This document shows positions 35,188-44,480 of a stretch of DNA of 64,000 bases, in pieces. The first letter of the stretch is position 1. Every line of letters starts with the position of its first letter. The notes beneath the pieces were generated by a model. The model saw only the letters and a list, made by a program, of their open reading frames with translations. It was not told the origin of the DNA and made no database searches. The stretch comes from Kalaharituber pfeilii (Eukaryota; Ascomycota; Pezizomycetes; Pezizales; Pezizaceae), in the NCBI GenBank assembly GCA_015179045.1, contig WHUZ01000016.1, forward strand, positions 310,001-374,000, in the 5' to 3' direction. Position numbers and translations under genes: made by a program.

Positions 35188-35240
35188 AGTCCCTCGCCAT
35201 GGCCCATAGGGCGGTATGCGAGTATTGATAAAAAAAAAAA
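35188..35240 (+). mobile_element. LINE family A tail in L2 RNase H
   Basis: CCCTCGCCATGGCCCATAGG, GCGGTATGCGAGTATTGATA and poly(A). The interruption falls between EAV and the KTKVLLL motif. TAGAGGC occurs on both sides, but the duplication is not fully resolvable. Confidence 0.7.
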
Positions 35241-35501
35241 AAATAATAATAGAGGCAAGACAAAGGTGCTGCTGCTTGCGAACTCTCAGGCAACAACCAG
35301 CGCGGTCAAGAGAGCGGGAAGAACAGGCAAGGCGAGGACCACAGATCTCGCACGCGTGGTGGAGCTGATTGCAGAGAGGAGGCGGAAGCTGAGGGATCCA
35401 GGGACAGTGAAGCTTGAGGGTATCGGAAGGGCCGATGGGGAGGCGAAGTAGAAGAGCTGCAACCATGGGATATGATCGGCAAGCCACAGAAGGTGGCCTA
35501 C

Positions 35502-35539
35502 CACGCGAGTAATGATATTAAAAAAAAAAAAAAAAAAAA
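35502..35539 (+). mobile_element. Ultra-short LINE tail: 19 nt plus poly(A), 12-bp target duplication
   Basis: Only CACGCGAGTAATGATATTA and poly(A) lie between perfect copies of AAGGTGGCCTAC (35490-35501 and 35540-35551). The hairpin loop itself is absent. Confidence 0.85.
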
Positions 35540-36722
35540 AAGGTGGCCTACACCAAGGTTTAGTCCGGAAGAGAAAGGAGGAGAGAGAGCGAAGTGGCTT
35601 CGGCAGGGGGAAGTTGATAAATTGGGGCAGGAGGGCACTTACCAACTACACCTGGCTGAGGGCCGGGGAGGGGCGGTGGTATGTGGAGGAAGAAGACCAG
35701 GGGAGAGGAGACGCACTGCACCTGTAGAGAATGGAGCGCTGAGCATATGGTGTTTGCAGTGGGTTGGAGAGGCCCAAAAGGAAGAAGAACAAGGATGGGA
35801 TGCAAGTCCGCTGGCAGTGCTGGGAGGACCTGGAGAGAAAAAGGGTGGAGGCAGGACGAAGCAGAGGGCAATCCAGTCGAGAATTGCTTTGCCATCCTCG
35901 ATCTGGAATAGCGAGCAGCTAGGTGCTGTTACTATGTTGTGTATGCACGTAGAGTTTGACTACGTGACCCCCAAATAAAATTAAAAATCAATAATAATAA
36001 TACTTCATGCAGCAGCTTCGAGTCCATAGCAAGGTATGCAATGTTAAGTAATACATATTTCCCAGGTATATACTGAATAAGTGCTTGTACTTTGCAAATT
36101 TGATGGATATACGAAGCTTGTTTGGAAATCATTGCCTATACGATTTCACAGGAGGTGCAGTATTATCTACGTACAGATATGCAGATAACCACTAGCCTTG
36201 GAGAAGAAATAGCAGTAGCAGTTAAAGCCAGGCACTATGAGGTCAATCAGTCCTTCAAACGAACTTCGAGAATGCATGATCCTTCTTCTTCACCATCTTT
36301 GCCCCAAACCTTGACAAGTTCGAGGCTCTCATCAGCACTCTTAATTAAGCTTTCCCACTGATTTCTATCTCGCTCCTTCGAGTTCAGGAGGCTAAGCATT
36401 TGAAGGTCCAGAAGAACATCCATTGTTGAACGAATTCCTTCCGTCTTTACAACTAGATCACAAATGAGGATTCGACTAGATGTTGAGTTCATACTGGCAG
36501 CAAGTTGTTGCAGAATTATCCTCGAGTATCTAAATGTTCATTCGTAAAATATCAGCATTCGTACATATGCAGCAAGCCTTCCTTTCTTGATTTAATATCA
36601 GCAGGGGGCTTACGGGTCGGGTTGGTCATGTAATATATGTCGCAAGAAGTAAACCGCCCCTTCAACAGGCTGTTTTTGATACATGTCATGTGGCATGTAT
36701 AGAATCCGCTTTGCCTCAAGAA

Positions 36723-37012
36723 TAGTGAGCGGCACGAGCCGAGCCAGCTCGAGCTCAAACGAGCCAAGATCATGCTTGTGTTTTTCTTGAAGCTCGCTAA
36801 AATGCTTAGCCAGTGCAAGGTTTCATAAACTGTAAATACCTAATATAGTAAAAATTAGAGACTTGGAGCTCATTCTGACCTACCAACAACTTCGAAATGC
36901 ACAATTTAGCTGATAGTAGTGAGAAAGATGAAAATTTAGCTTAGTTTAGTTTAGTTTGTCAATATTATGTATATAATCAATCCAGGCTCGAGCTAGCTCG
37001 TGCCGCTCACTA
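36723..37012. mobile_element. 290-bp hAT-like MITE in the methyltransferase, 8-bp target duplication
   Basis: Termini TAGTGAGCGGCACGAGC and its complement are flanked by CTCAAGAA (36715-36722 and 37013-37020). The start TAGTG and the 8-bp duplication fit hAT. It is non-coding and AT-rich in the middle. It interrupts the frame between SELLE and AKRILYM. Confidence 0.9.
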
Positions 37013-37455
37013 CTCAAGAAGCTCCGATGGGCAACCCTTTTTACCATCCTCCACAAGAGAAGGATAATCCTGAATGATGAAGTTAAGATGTGGCTGAAAC
37101 CGAGCCAAACCAATGCTGATGTGGCCACGGCCGCCGCCCACGTCGACGATGGTTGTACCTGAAGGAAGTTTGTTGAAGGGATATAATGAGTTCACTAGCG
37201 TAGGGCCTCCACTTGCTAGGATCTGTCCAATACCACGAGAGAATCGCTCGCCCATGGAGATATTCTCCTGGTATATATAATCGAAGTAGGATTTGTCCGC
37301 TACATTTCAATTCTAGGTTAGCCAGGACACAGGTGGTTATGTGAGTACACGGCAAAGTTACTCTGCAATGCCTTGCAGAAGGCAGCCTTGTTCATCTCTT
37401 CTGGTAATTTCCAGTTATTGTCCTTGAGCACGTCTGTGACAACGCTACTAGCTTT

Positions 37456-37515
37456 TTTTATTTTTATTTTTTTATTTCATTAATCGCATGCCGCCCTATG
37501 GGCTATGGCGATACG
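37456..37515 (-). mobile_element. LINE family A tail in methyltransferase exon 3
   Basis: CTAGCTTT flanks it (37448-37455 and 37516-37523). The hairpin is GCCCATAGGGC with an ATCGC/GCGAT outer stem. Removing it restores DESFKASSVVTD. Confidence 0.85.
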
Positions 37516-38280
37516 CTAGCTTTGAATGATTCGTCTAGGCTGTTATAGAGCTCATGCTCCCCGTCAGAAAGTGAGTTTATCACAGAATATAGGTCCTAGA
37601 CAATTCAGGGCATGAGAATGACGCCATACCAAACAAGCATCCATGCCTGAGTTACTTCATCAGTTAGGAGCTTTGAAACTTCGTTATGTGCGTATATCTT
37701 TGTTCCCGTCGACCGAAAGATTCCAAAGTGAATCAATACTTGCATTGCCCTTACTGCCGATGGCCCGTCTTTAGATCACTAGCGTTACTAAATCCAGACT
37801 GGGTTCGCCTCATACCAATAAGTTCTTCCACTGATCCTACTTTGTGTGCTAAATCTGCTGCCGAAATGCCACCTTCTTGGGCCTCTGCAACGTAGCGCGG
37901 AATCCCAAGTTCGATAACAATACGCAGAGCAGCAACGTAATGAAAGCTGTAACCCAGTTCACAGAGGACCTCAGTCGGTGTCTGAACTTTGTGCAGCAAA
38001 GCCTTACAGGCGCCGACAATAGCTAGCCTTTGGTAGTCTGGTCCTACATCTTCGTTTGTGTGGGCATCTGCCGGTAAATCGTAGGCTTGAAGCTGCTACG
38101 TGATTTGTGCTAAGAGAGCGGTTATCTCCTTCTTGAACTCCATAGTACGTTGATCAGTATATGGGTAGCTGAAGATGTGACCTAATCCTCCGTCGAGAAA
38201 ATGAGCTTTTGAAGGATTCCAGCTGGAAGGAGGGCAGGAGGTGGAAATATAAAGGTAACTCAAGATTACGGCCTGGTACT

Positions 38281-39146
38281 CAAAACCTCTCGGGACAGGC
38301 ACTTTCTGCCTGTACGCACACTGGTCGTTTTTTCCCACTTATGATCGCCTGGTCTCAGCCTGGGCCTCAGCTTGAGTCCGAGCTGGCCATGGTTTTGCCC
38401 CAAAATACCGGTAGCTTCCGCTCGTACAGCAACGCATAGGGACGAAAGTGCAGAAAGATTTTTTGTGCACTGATGTAGTTGGTAGAGGCTTGCTACGCAC
38501 GGATGAGGCTTGATTTTCATGACAGACATACTAGAATATAAGCCAACAACTACATATGCTCTATACTATATGCAAGGACCATAGGGCAGAAAGGTATCAT
38601 GGTGAGAGGTATGTACAACAGCAGGTAGGAGCAGTGGTATATGAGTGACAGTGAGTGCGAATACCAGCAGGTGGTATGAGTGATAGTGTAATGGAGGTGC
38701 TAAATGCAGAGAGTTACTGTCTGCTAGGCTAAAAAGATACTTAACTAGCAATGCTTACTATACTCATTTATGCGACTGCAACGCCATCGGCTATCATACG
38801 TCGCTCATGTCATATTTGCATCAACCAATCGCCCATCTATGGTTGCAGTGAGCCCGTAACAGATAGCAAGAAATAGTCATAGTACTATATATCTGATATA
38901 ACTGACTTTTGGCAAGCATAGAGAATTGCCAGTCCATTAGGTTAAAAAGACAGTTCAGAGTAGGGCAAAGGAGAAGGAGACTCACTAGTGGAACTGATGA
39001 GATGGATGGAACGCAAAGGATGAAATGGGCTTTTTACTTTCCTATGCTACGTAATTACTTTTTTGTTCTTCCTATTCCCTCTTCTTACTTATTCCCTATA
39101 TACTTAATATTGCCATAGCCCATAGGGTAGCATGCGAGTAATGATA

Positions 39147-39187
<41 letters not shown>

Positions 39188-39945
39188 TAGTTGGCTAGCA
39201 ATATCCGCTAGTCCTCTGTGCAATTCATAACTGCGATTATCATATATGACCATCCTATCGCATATATGTACTCAGTACATATTTGGCTGTATACTGCTCT
39301 CATACATGATACAAGTATTGTGCGCTCTACTCAGTACTTGTACTAGGTGAGCCTTAATATCTAATACATATTTGTAAACTCCGTTCAGCAATGTGCTGAG
39401 TTGGCCTGCCTTCAAGGTCACAGGTCACCATAATCATAGTAGGTAGAGTGTCAGTGAGCGTTGCATGCATAAGATATACAAGTATAATAGCAATAAGTAT
39501 TACAATCAGTAACTCTATACTTACTACTCTATTGTTTTCATGCCCAGATAGCAAACCTATAACTTCATTGCGTAGTTCACAATTATGGCAGAGAGTAATG
39601 TCAAGATAATCTCACAAAAATAAATAGCTAGGTAATGCCCGCAGGTGGCTTGAAACTAGGGCACAGACTATGTCCTGGTGATTACCACTTGTCCCTACTT
39701 GTCTAGCGTTAGGAAAAATGCATGGGTATTGTGGGGGCTACCGTTGCAAAAAAATCTTTCTGCCCTATGCGTTGCCATACTACTGGCAGATCAAGTGAAA
39801 GCACTCTCAGACAAGCGGAGGCTACCGGTATCTTGGGGCAATTCCATGGGCTGAAGCTGAGGCCCAGGCTGAGACCAGGCGATCATAAGTGGGAAAAACG
39901 GCCAGTGTGCGTACAGGCAGAAAGTGCCTGTCCCGAGAGGTTTTG
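38281..39945. mobile_element. MULE-like element: ~200-bp inverted termini, 9-bp target duplication
   Basis: CCTGGTACT flanks it (38272-38280 and 39946-39954). The termini start CAAAACCTCTCGGGACAGGC and stay near-identical in inverted orientation for about 200 bp (to about 38475 and from about 39745), including GCACTTTCTGCCTGTACGCA and ACTTATGATCGCCTGGTCTC. Long terminal repeats and a 9-bp duplication are the Mutator pattern. The interior holds no transposase, only AT-rich DNA and a LINE tail (38956-39180). Confidence 0.85.
38956..39180 (+). mobile_element. L1 3' end inserted inside the MULE-like element
   Basis: About 140 bp of LINE 3' UTR, ATTGCCATAGCCCATAGGGT, TGCGAGTAATGATAATATT and 34 A. 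AAAAAGAYAGTT lies on both sides (38944-38955 and 39181-39192, one mismatch). Confidence 0.75.
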
Positions 39946-40237
39946 CCTGGTACTACGTTAAGCTGTCGTCACATCTTTAACCTTACCACTTTATACACGA
40001 CAGGACGAGCGCCTGGAAGCCACTTCGCAGCCATAACGGCCCCCCCAGCGAAACCTACATAGATTGAAAGCACTCAGTTCGCTGAGTCTTTTGATCCCAT
40101 TTTCATTCCAAAATACCCAACTCCTCAAGTTTCCCCCTTGGGGTGAAAAAATTTCCGCTCCCCGCAGCACTATTAGCCCTGACTCCTTGGCAGCCCCAAC
40201 ATGGAATCAACCGATAGAGGGATTTTGGAACCCTGTA

Positions 40238-40800
40238 CAGTCAGACCTTGCTATAATAGCGGTATTCAGATTAGACTGTCCTCATATAAAATGGAATCCG
40301 GCGGACAAACCAGTTTATCCGGTCTGTAGTCTGAGTACCCTTCTTGTGAAAATCGGAAACTGGTTTTGGGTTCAAAAATCCACCGGAATTTATGCACACC
40401 AGGTCCTGAATATTGCATCAAGGCCCGCAAAATGCATCATATATATGCAGTTGCCGCAAAAATCCGACCGGATTTTTTCTGCAAAAAAAACGCGAAAATA
40501 AACCGGTTTAACTGGTTTATAACATGAACATACCAGATAAAATTTTGTATGGAGATGACCGGATTTTCCGGACTTGATAAAATTCTAAAATCCGGAAAAT
40601 CTGGCCAGATTTTTCTAATCTGAATACCGCTAATGAACCTCGCTATAGTGAAAAACCTTGCTATAATGAACATACCACGCTCTCGGATTTCCATCCCCAT
40701 ACAATTTGACCTTGCTATTATGAAATCACACCAAATAGTGTAATGAAAAAAAAAATCTAGAGGAAGTTGTTCTTGCTATAATGAAAAGACACTAATGAAA
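40238..40800. mobile_element. Pogo/Fot1-like terminal remnants with subterminal repeats
   Basis: TA-CAGTCAGACCTTGCTATAAT at 40236 resembles pogo-type ends. Variants of ACCTTGCTATAATGAA recur near 40637, 40658, 40710 and 40769. A right terminus is not visible. It hosts the nested element at 40258-40631. Confidence 0.5.
40258..40631. mobile_element. 374-bp TIR element nested in the pogo-like repeat, 3-bp target duplication
   Basis: AGCGGTATTCAGATTAGA at the left and its complement at the right are flanked by AAT (40255-40257 and 40632-40634; TAA is an equivalent reading). Excising it restores the CTTGCTATAATGAACCTCGC repeat of the host. A 3-bp duplication suggests the PIF/Harbinger group. Confidence 0.75.
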
Positions 40801-41129
40801 TTCATAGGGACCCCCCTGCCCCTGCCTTGCCTCCTGCGTACCAGTAATTCCGAGCAGCCCAGCCAACAGCGCTAAGTACTAGAGGTTGGTTTGAACCAGG
40901 TTGTGAGTGTCTGTTGCTTCCGGGTATGTTGTGACCTGAATTAGTAGTTGGCTACTCGCGCCTACGGCGCTTCTTGCACAAATTTTGTCCTACCGCGCCA
41001 TATCATGTTTGACCATCAATTGTTTATTCATTCATAGCTATCCCGGTCTATATACAGGTGCCCTTTCATCATTCCACCCTTCCATGCCATCATCTGTCAT
41101 GCTACTCCTCTCGCACGTTCTCATCCCGC

Positions 41130-41930
41130 CGCAGATTACACCCTCGAACGACCTGCCATATCTGTTGAATTGAGCTCATGTTCCCTCATCGCGCGCCGTG
41201 GCGTACTTGTCAAATTGGGCTGAATTCTACCACTTCCCGCGCCGTGGAAATGGACCTGCAATACCTGTAAACTGAGCCCACTCTGCCATATATCGCACGG
41301 TGGAAATAGACCTGGATGACCTGTTAAATTGAGCGCATTCTACCACATCTCGTGCCATCAAGAGAGACCTGTCATACCTGTCAAATTGAACTCATTCTGC
41401 CACCTTTCGCGCCGTCAAGGGAGACCTGTCGTACCTGTCATTCAGCTCATATTGCCACATCTGGTGCCATCGTGTAGGACCTGACAACGTGTTAAATTGA
41501 GCTCATTCTGCAATATCTCGCACCGTCGTATAGGACCTCTCATACCTGTCAAATTCAGCTCATTCTGCCATATCTCGTGCCATCGTATAGGACCTGTCAT
41601 ACCGGTCAAATTCGGCTCATTCTGCCACCTCTCGCACCGTCAAGGGAGACTTTCCATACCTGTCAAATGCAGCTCATTTTGCCTCATCGCCCACCGTCAA
41701 GGGAGATGTGCCATACCTATGAAATTGAGCTCATTCTGCCATATCCTATGCCGTTGAGAGAGATGTGCCATACCTATTAAATTCAGCTCATTCTGCCACC
41801 TCTCGCACCGTCGAGGGAGGCCTCCATACCTGTGAAATGCAGCTCATATCCCGCCGTCGAGTGGCACCTCATACCTGTTAAGTTGAGCTAACTCTGCTGC
41901 ATCTGCGGCATGGAAAGGGGTCTGTTAATA
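41130..41930 (+). repeat. 57-bp minisatellite, about 13 degenerate units
   Basis: Anchoring on GAGCTCATTCTGCCA gives positions near 41174, 41219, 41276, 41333, 41390, 41445, 41501, 41558, 41615, 41672, 41729, 41786 and 41842, mostly exactly 57 bp apart. The unit contains ACCTGTCATACCTGTCAAAT and CTCGCGCCGTCAAGGGAG. The period is 19 codons, so short Cys-containing frames run through it, but units are not kept stop-free across the array. Confidence 0.9.
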
Positions 41931-42129
41931 GGAGTCTGTAGTACTTCTCAGGCCATCTACTTCTGTCCCACTTGTTGCATTTTTGGCATCAAAGAACACT
42001 CTGTTATTTTCAGCGTGTGGGCACATTTCTTGCCACTGAGGTCTCAGCTCAGGCCTCAGACCATGAGGGCGTAATTCCAGCAGTGATTAACTGGAACCTG
42101 GAAGCATACTGACGGTACTTGTGTCGACG

Positions 42130-42500
42130 GCTGTTTCCCTTTCCTTTTCCGGGTCGGGGGTGGGGTAGGGTCGGTGTGGGCTGTGGGTTCGGGGGAGGGC
42201 TCCTCCGAGTGAACCGTGTCAATTGTGCTGAAGCCAAGGGCTTCGGCGGTGTTCTGTGTCAGTATGTGTTGTGTTGTCTCGATGCTGTCGCCGCACCAGC
42301 GGCATTACGGACTGTCGGCTGTCCCAATTCGGAACTTCCATTCTCGTAGGCCTTTGCCCCGGAGGATGCCGGCCAGGGTGGCGACCCTGGGGCCTAGTCT
42401 TTGTAGTGGTCTGTGCGTGAGGCCCAGCCTATTTCTCTCCCTGGCTCTGTCCGCCTTGGCTTGTTGTCTGAGTCCGGCCTCCGTTACGGTTTCTTCGTGG
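42130..42500 (-). mobile_element. L1 LINE C-terminal fragment
   Basis: Minus-strand coding for NHEETVTEAGLRQQAKADRA, RPLQRLGPRVATLAGIL and KGLREWKFRIGTADSP matches the L1 zinc-domain region. It is joined head-to-head with an L2 fragment. Confidence 0.7.
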
Positions 42501-42775
42501 TTGGCGGAGCGCTGTGGAGGACGGTGATCGGTGGTGAGGAGGTGCAATGCACGTGTGGAGAGGCATGGAGTGCTGAGCATGTGGTGTTCAGGTGCACCGA
42601 GCTAGCGAGACCTCAGAGGAAGGATAAGGATGGGGGACAAGTGACCTGGCAATGCTGGGAGGACTTGAGGAGAAAGCGTGGAAGCAGGAGGATGTGGAGG
42701 GCGATCCGGTCGAGCATTGGTTTGCCAGCCTTGATCTGGGGCAGCGCGGACGGTTGTCTTTCGGGGGTCTGAGCA
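42501..42775 (+). mobile_element. L2 LINE C-terminal fragment
   Basis: CTCGEAWSAEHVVFRCTELA, RPQRKDKDGGQVTWQCWEDL and RSSIGLPALIWGSA match L2 at 35690-35915. A C-C-H-C pattern is present. A further scrap of L1 zinc domain (minus) follows to about 42868. Confidence 0.7.
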
Positions 42776-42867
42776 GGTCCGCTTCCCCCCCGGGGCATCT
42801 CCTTTTCCAGACTTTGCACCGGGTTAGTACGTGAGGGGTGGTCTCCTCTTCCTCACCCTGTTCTCGC

Positions 42868-43072
42868 TAGACGGTCCTATCCACATACAATTTATACACC
42901 ACCTTCACCCTCCATTCAAACCTACACATCCACATCTTGCTTCTTCAATATGACCTCGCTTCCTTAGCATATATACGCATCACCATATACTCCTACCGAT
43001 GAGTGGCGCTCCGGTCCGCATTTACCCTTATTCTTTCCATCAGTACTGTGGTTACCACCGCAACATTTGTAG
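42868..43072 (+). repeat. Dispersed repeat D, copy 1
   Basis: It contains CCTATCCACATACAATTTAT, GCGCTCCGGTCCGCATTTAC and TTATTCTTTCCATCAGTACT and GTGGTTACCACC. These blocks recur in order at 63124-63330. It could be an LTR or promoter-linked duplication. Confidence 0.6.
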
Positions 43073-43405
43073 CCATTCAGCTCACATGATAGTAATTACC
43101 ATTCTGGATGAACCTTACCTGCTTTACTTTGCACAAGCTCCGTAGCTCAGGATTATAGGTGAAGTTATGTAAGCAATGGGAGAAGGGAAGTGAGGGGTCC
43201 GCCAAGAAATCGTTGCCCCCTATTCTGGTTAGCTCCCCCACGTACCCACAGTCTAATGAGATGCTCCCAAGTCCTCCCACTTCTTCCTTTCTCATCCTCC
43301 GTGCCCCCCGCAATATCATAACCACCCCAACCACATCCCTTCGCCCCCTTCTCCTTCGTACTCCCTTAAGCCTCCCCCCTTTTCTAGCCCTTGCATCTGG
43401 GTGAA

Positions 43406-44480
43406 ATGGATTCCTCTCCCTTGCAAGGCTCCCCAGCTGCTAGTTTAGCATGGACTACGGACATTCAATCCCACACCAGTGAACAGGACACCGGATCCGA
43501 TAATGAGAGGTCTCACTTTGTGTACAAACACTGGAATGGACCATTCCACGGTCGATCATTGCAAGCCCTCAAGGAAATGCTTTATAATCACGAGCAAAGC
43601 TGGTCAACAAGACTCGATCAATTTTATGCTAAAAGTTTGGTGATGTTCCAGAGTTCGGGTACGGGGAAATCTCGCCTGGCTTATGAGATGGTATGGCCCA
43701 TACATTACCCCTGATGACTCTGGCTGCCAATGTTTCACTTGGAGGAGGCCATGAGACCAATGAAGAACGCATTGGGGCTAATTATCGTAGGAGGGCAGTG
43801 GTATAATGACCAAATCAAAGAATCAGATATTCAACAAATTCCCATACTTCACAACATGATCGTGAAGCCCATTGAGCAATTGATGGACAAAATTTCGAAC
43901 TTTGCGTCCACTCGGATGGTCTCCGTTGACCGAGAGCGCCCACTGCTTCTCTTGGTTTTTGATGAAGCAGCAAATATCCCGGGGCATATCTTGCCCAGAA
44001 TACGACGTTTATTAAGATTTTTTGCACACGTACCTCTATGGACACTGTTCCTCTCGTCCTACAACAGTATACCTAAACTACAGCCGGCGTTGAGCCTCGG
44101 CTTACAGCTTGACATTGAGTTAGACCGAAGACTATAGTCTGGTTGCACTACCCCTCGTAGGGGGTTTGGTACAAAACATGAATTTTTAGCCGCAATAAAG
44201 ATAGAAACCCCAGATACAGATCGGTACAAGATGTGGGCAGAGGAGTTATCTGTATTTGAAACTGTAAACGGCCTCAAACGTCAAGTGGGGTGAAAGAAAG
44301 TGGGGTGAAAGAAATAATACCTATGCTGATCCAGCTCAAATGGGTATACCCTGATATGAAGGGTGATACAGAGTTGGCTTTTACGGCGACTTCTGCAGAA
44401 CTAGTGGGTTATGTGAATTTCTATGTGAGGGTCAGCATGTGGAAAAAAAGAGAGATTACAAAAGTTGACCGGGAGGTTTA
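43406..44480 (+). pseudogene. Crinkler-like P-loop protein, decayed
   Basis: From ATG at 43406: polar N-terminus, then KHWNGPFHGRSLQALKEML, Walker A-like MFQSSGTGKSRLAYEM at about residues 80-95, and an intron or lesion near 43689. The frame resumes LEEAMRPMKNALGLIIVGGQ, SVDRERPLLLLVFDEAANIP (Walker B, FDEA), TLFLSSYNSIPKLQPA and ends at 44137. Downstream debris to 44480 still reads YKMWAEELSVFE and MKGDTELAFTATSAELVGYV. Fungal proteins of this architecture are usually annotated as crinkler-like or P-loop hypothetical proteins; I recall the pattern but cannot search. The segment between Walker A and B is shortened and stops intervene. A second fragment lies at 62453-62930. Confidence 0.6.

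Larger units (their letters stand above)
35042..35930 (+). pseudogene. L2 LINE second copy: RNase H to 3' end, with two nested tails
   Basis: It begins IFADGARSEEGG (RNase H start), continues TVWDGEIAGMKGALEAV, is cut by a LINE tail (35188-35240), and resumes KVLLLANSQATTSAVKRAGR. A second tail (35502-35539) interrupts it before TNYTWLRAGEGR and the C-terminal CTCREWSAEHM...QCWEDLERK segment. Several frameshifts are needed to read through. Confidence 0.7.
36247..38143 (-). pseudogene. Fungal O-methyltransferase (sterigmatocystin O-MT type), interrupted
   Basis: This would be a SAM-dependent O-methyltransferase of the PF00891 type, acting on small aromatic metabolites. Minus-strand exons are 37816-38143, 37656-37749, 37362-37595, 36614-37299 and 36247-36529, with introns of 60-84 bp. 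Seen: ATG at 38143; dimerisation/winged-helix part (ELGYSFHYVAALRIVIELGI, ISAADLAHKVGSVEELIG); ALQTDKSYFDYI; SAM site TTIVDVGGGRGHISIGLA; FLRHILHDQPDP (usually HDWPD); ending EEEGSCILEVRLKD. Defects: an in-frame TAG at 38096-38098, a LINE tail in exon 3 (37456-37515) and a 290-bp hAT-like element in exon 4 (36723-37012). Removing the insertions restores the family pattern. No neighbouring biosynthetic gene is visible. Confidence 0.85.

Noticed and set aside
41130..41930. CRISPR-like regular spacing
   Set aside because: Units are contiguous degenerate tandem repeats without unique spacers, in eukaryotic-type DNA.
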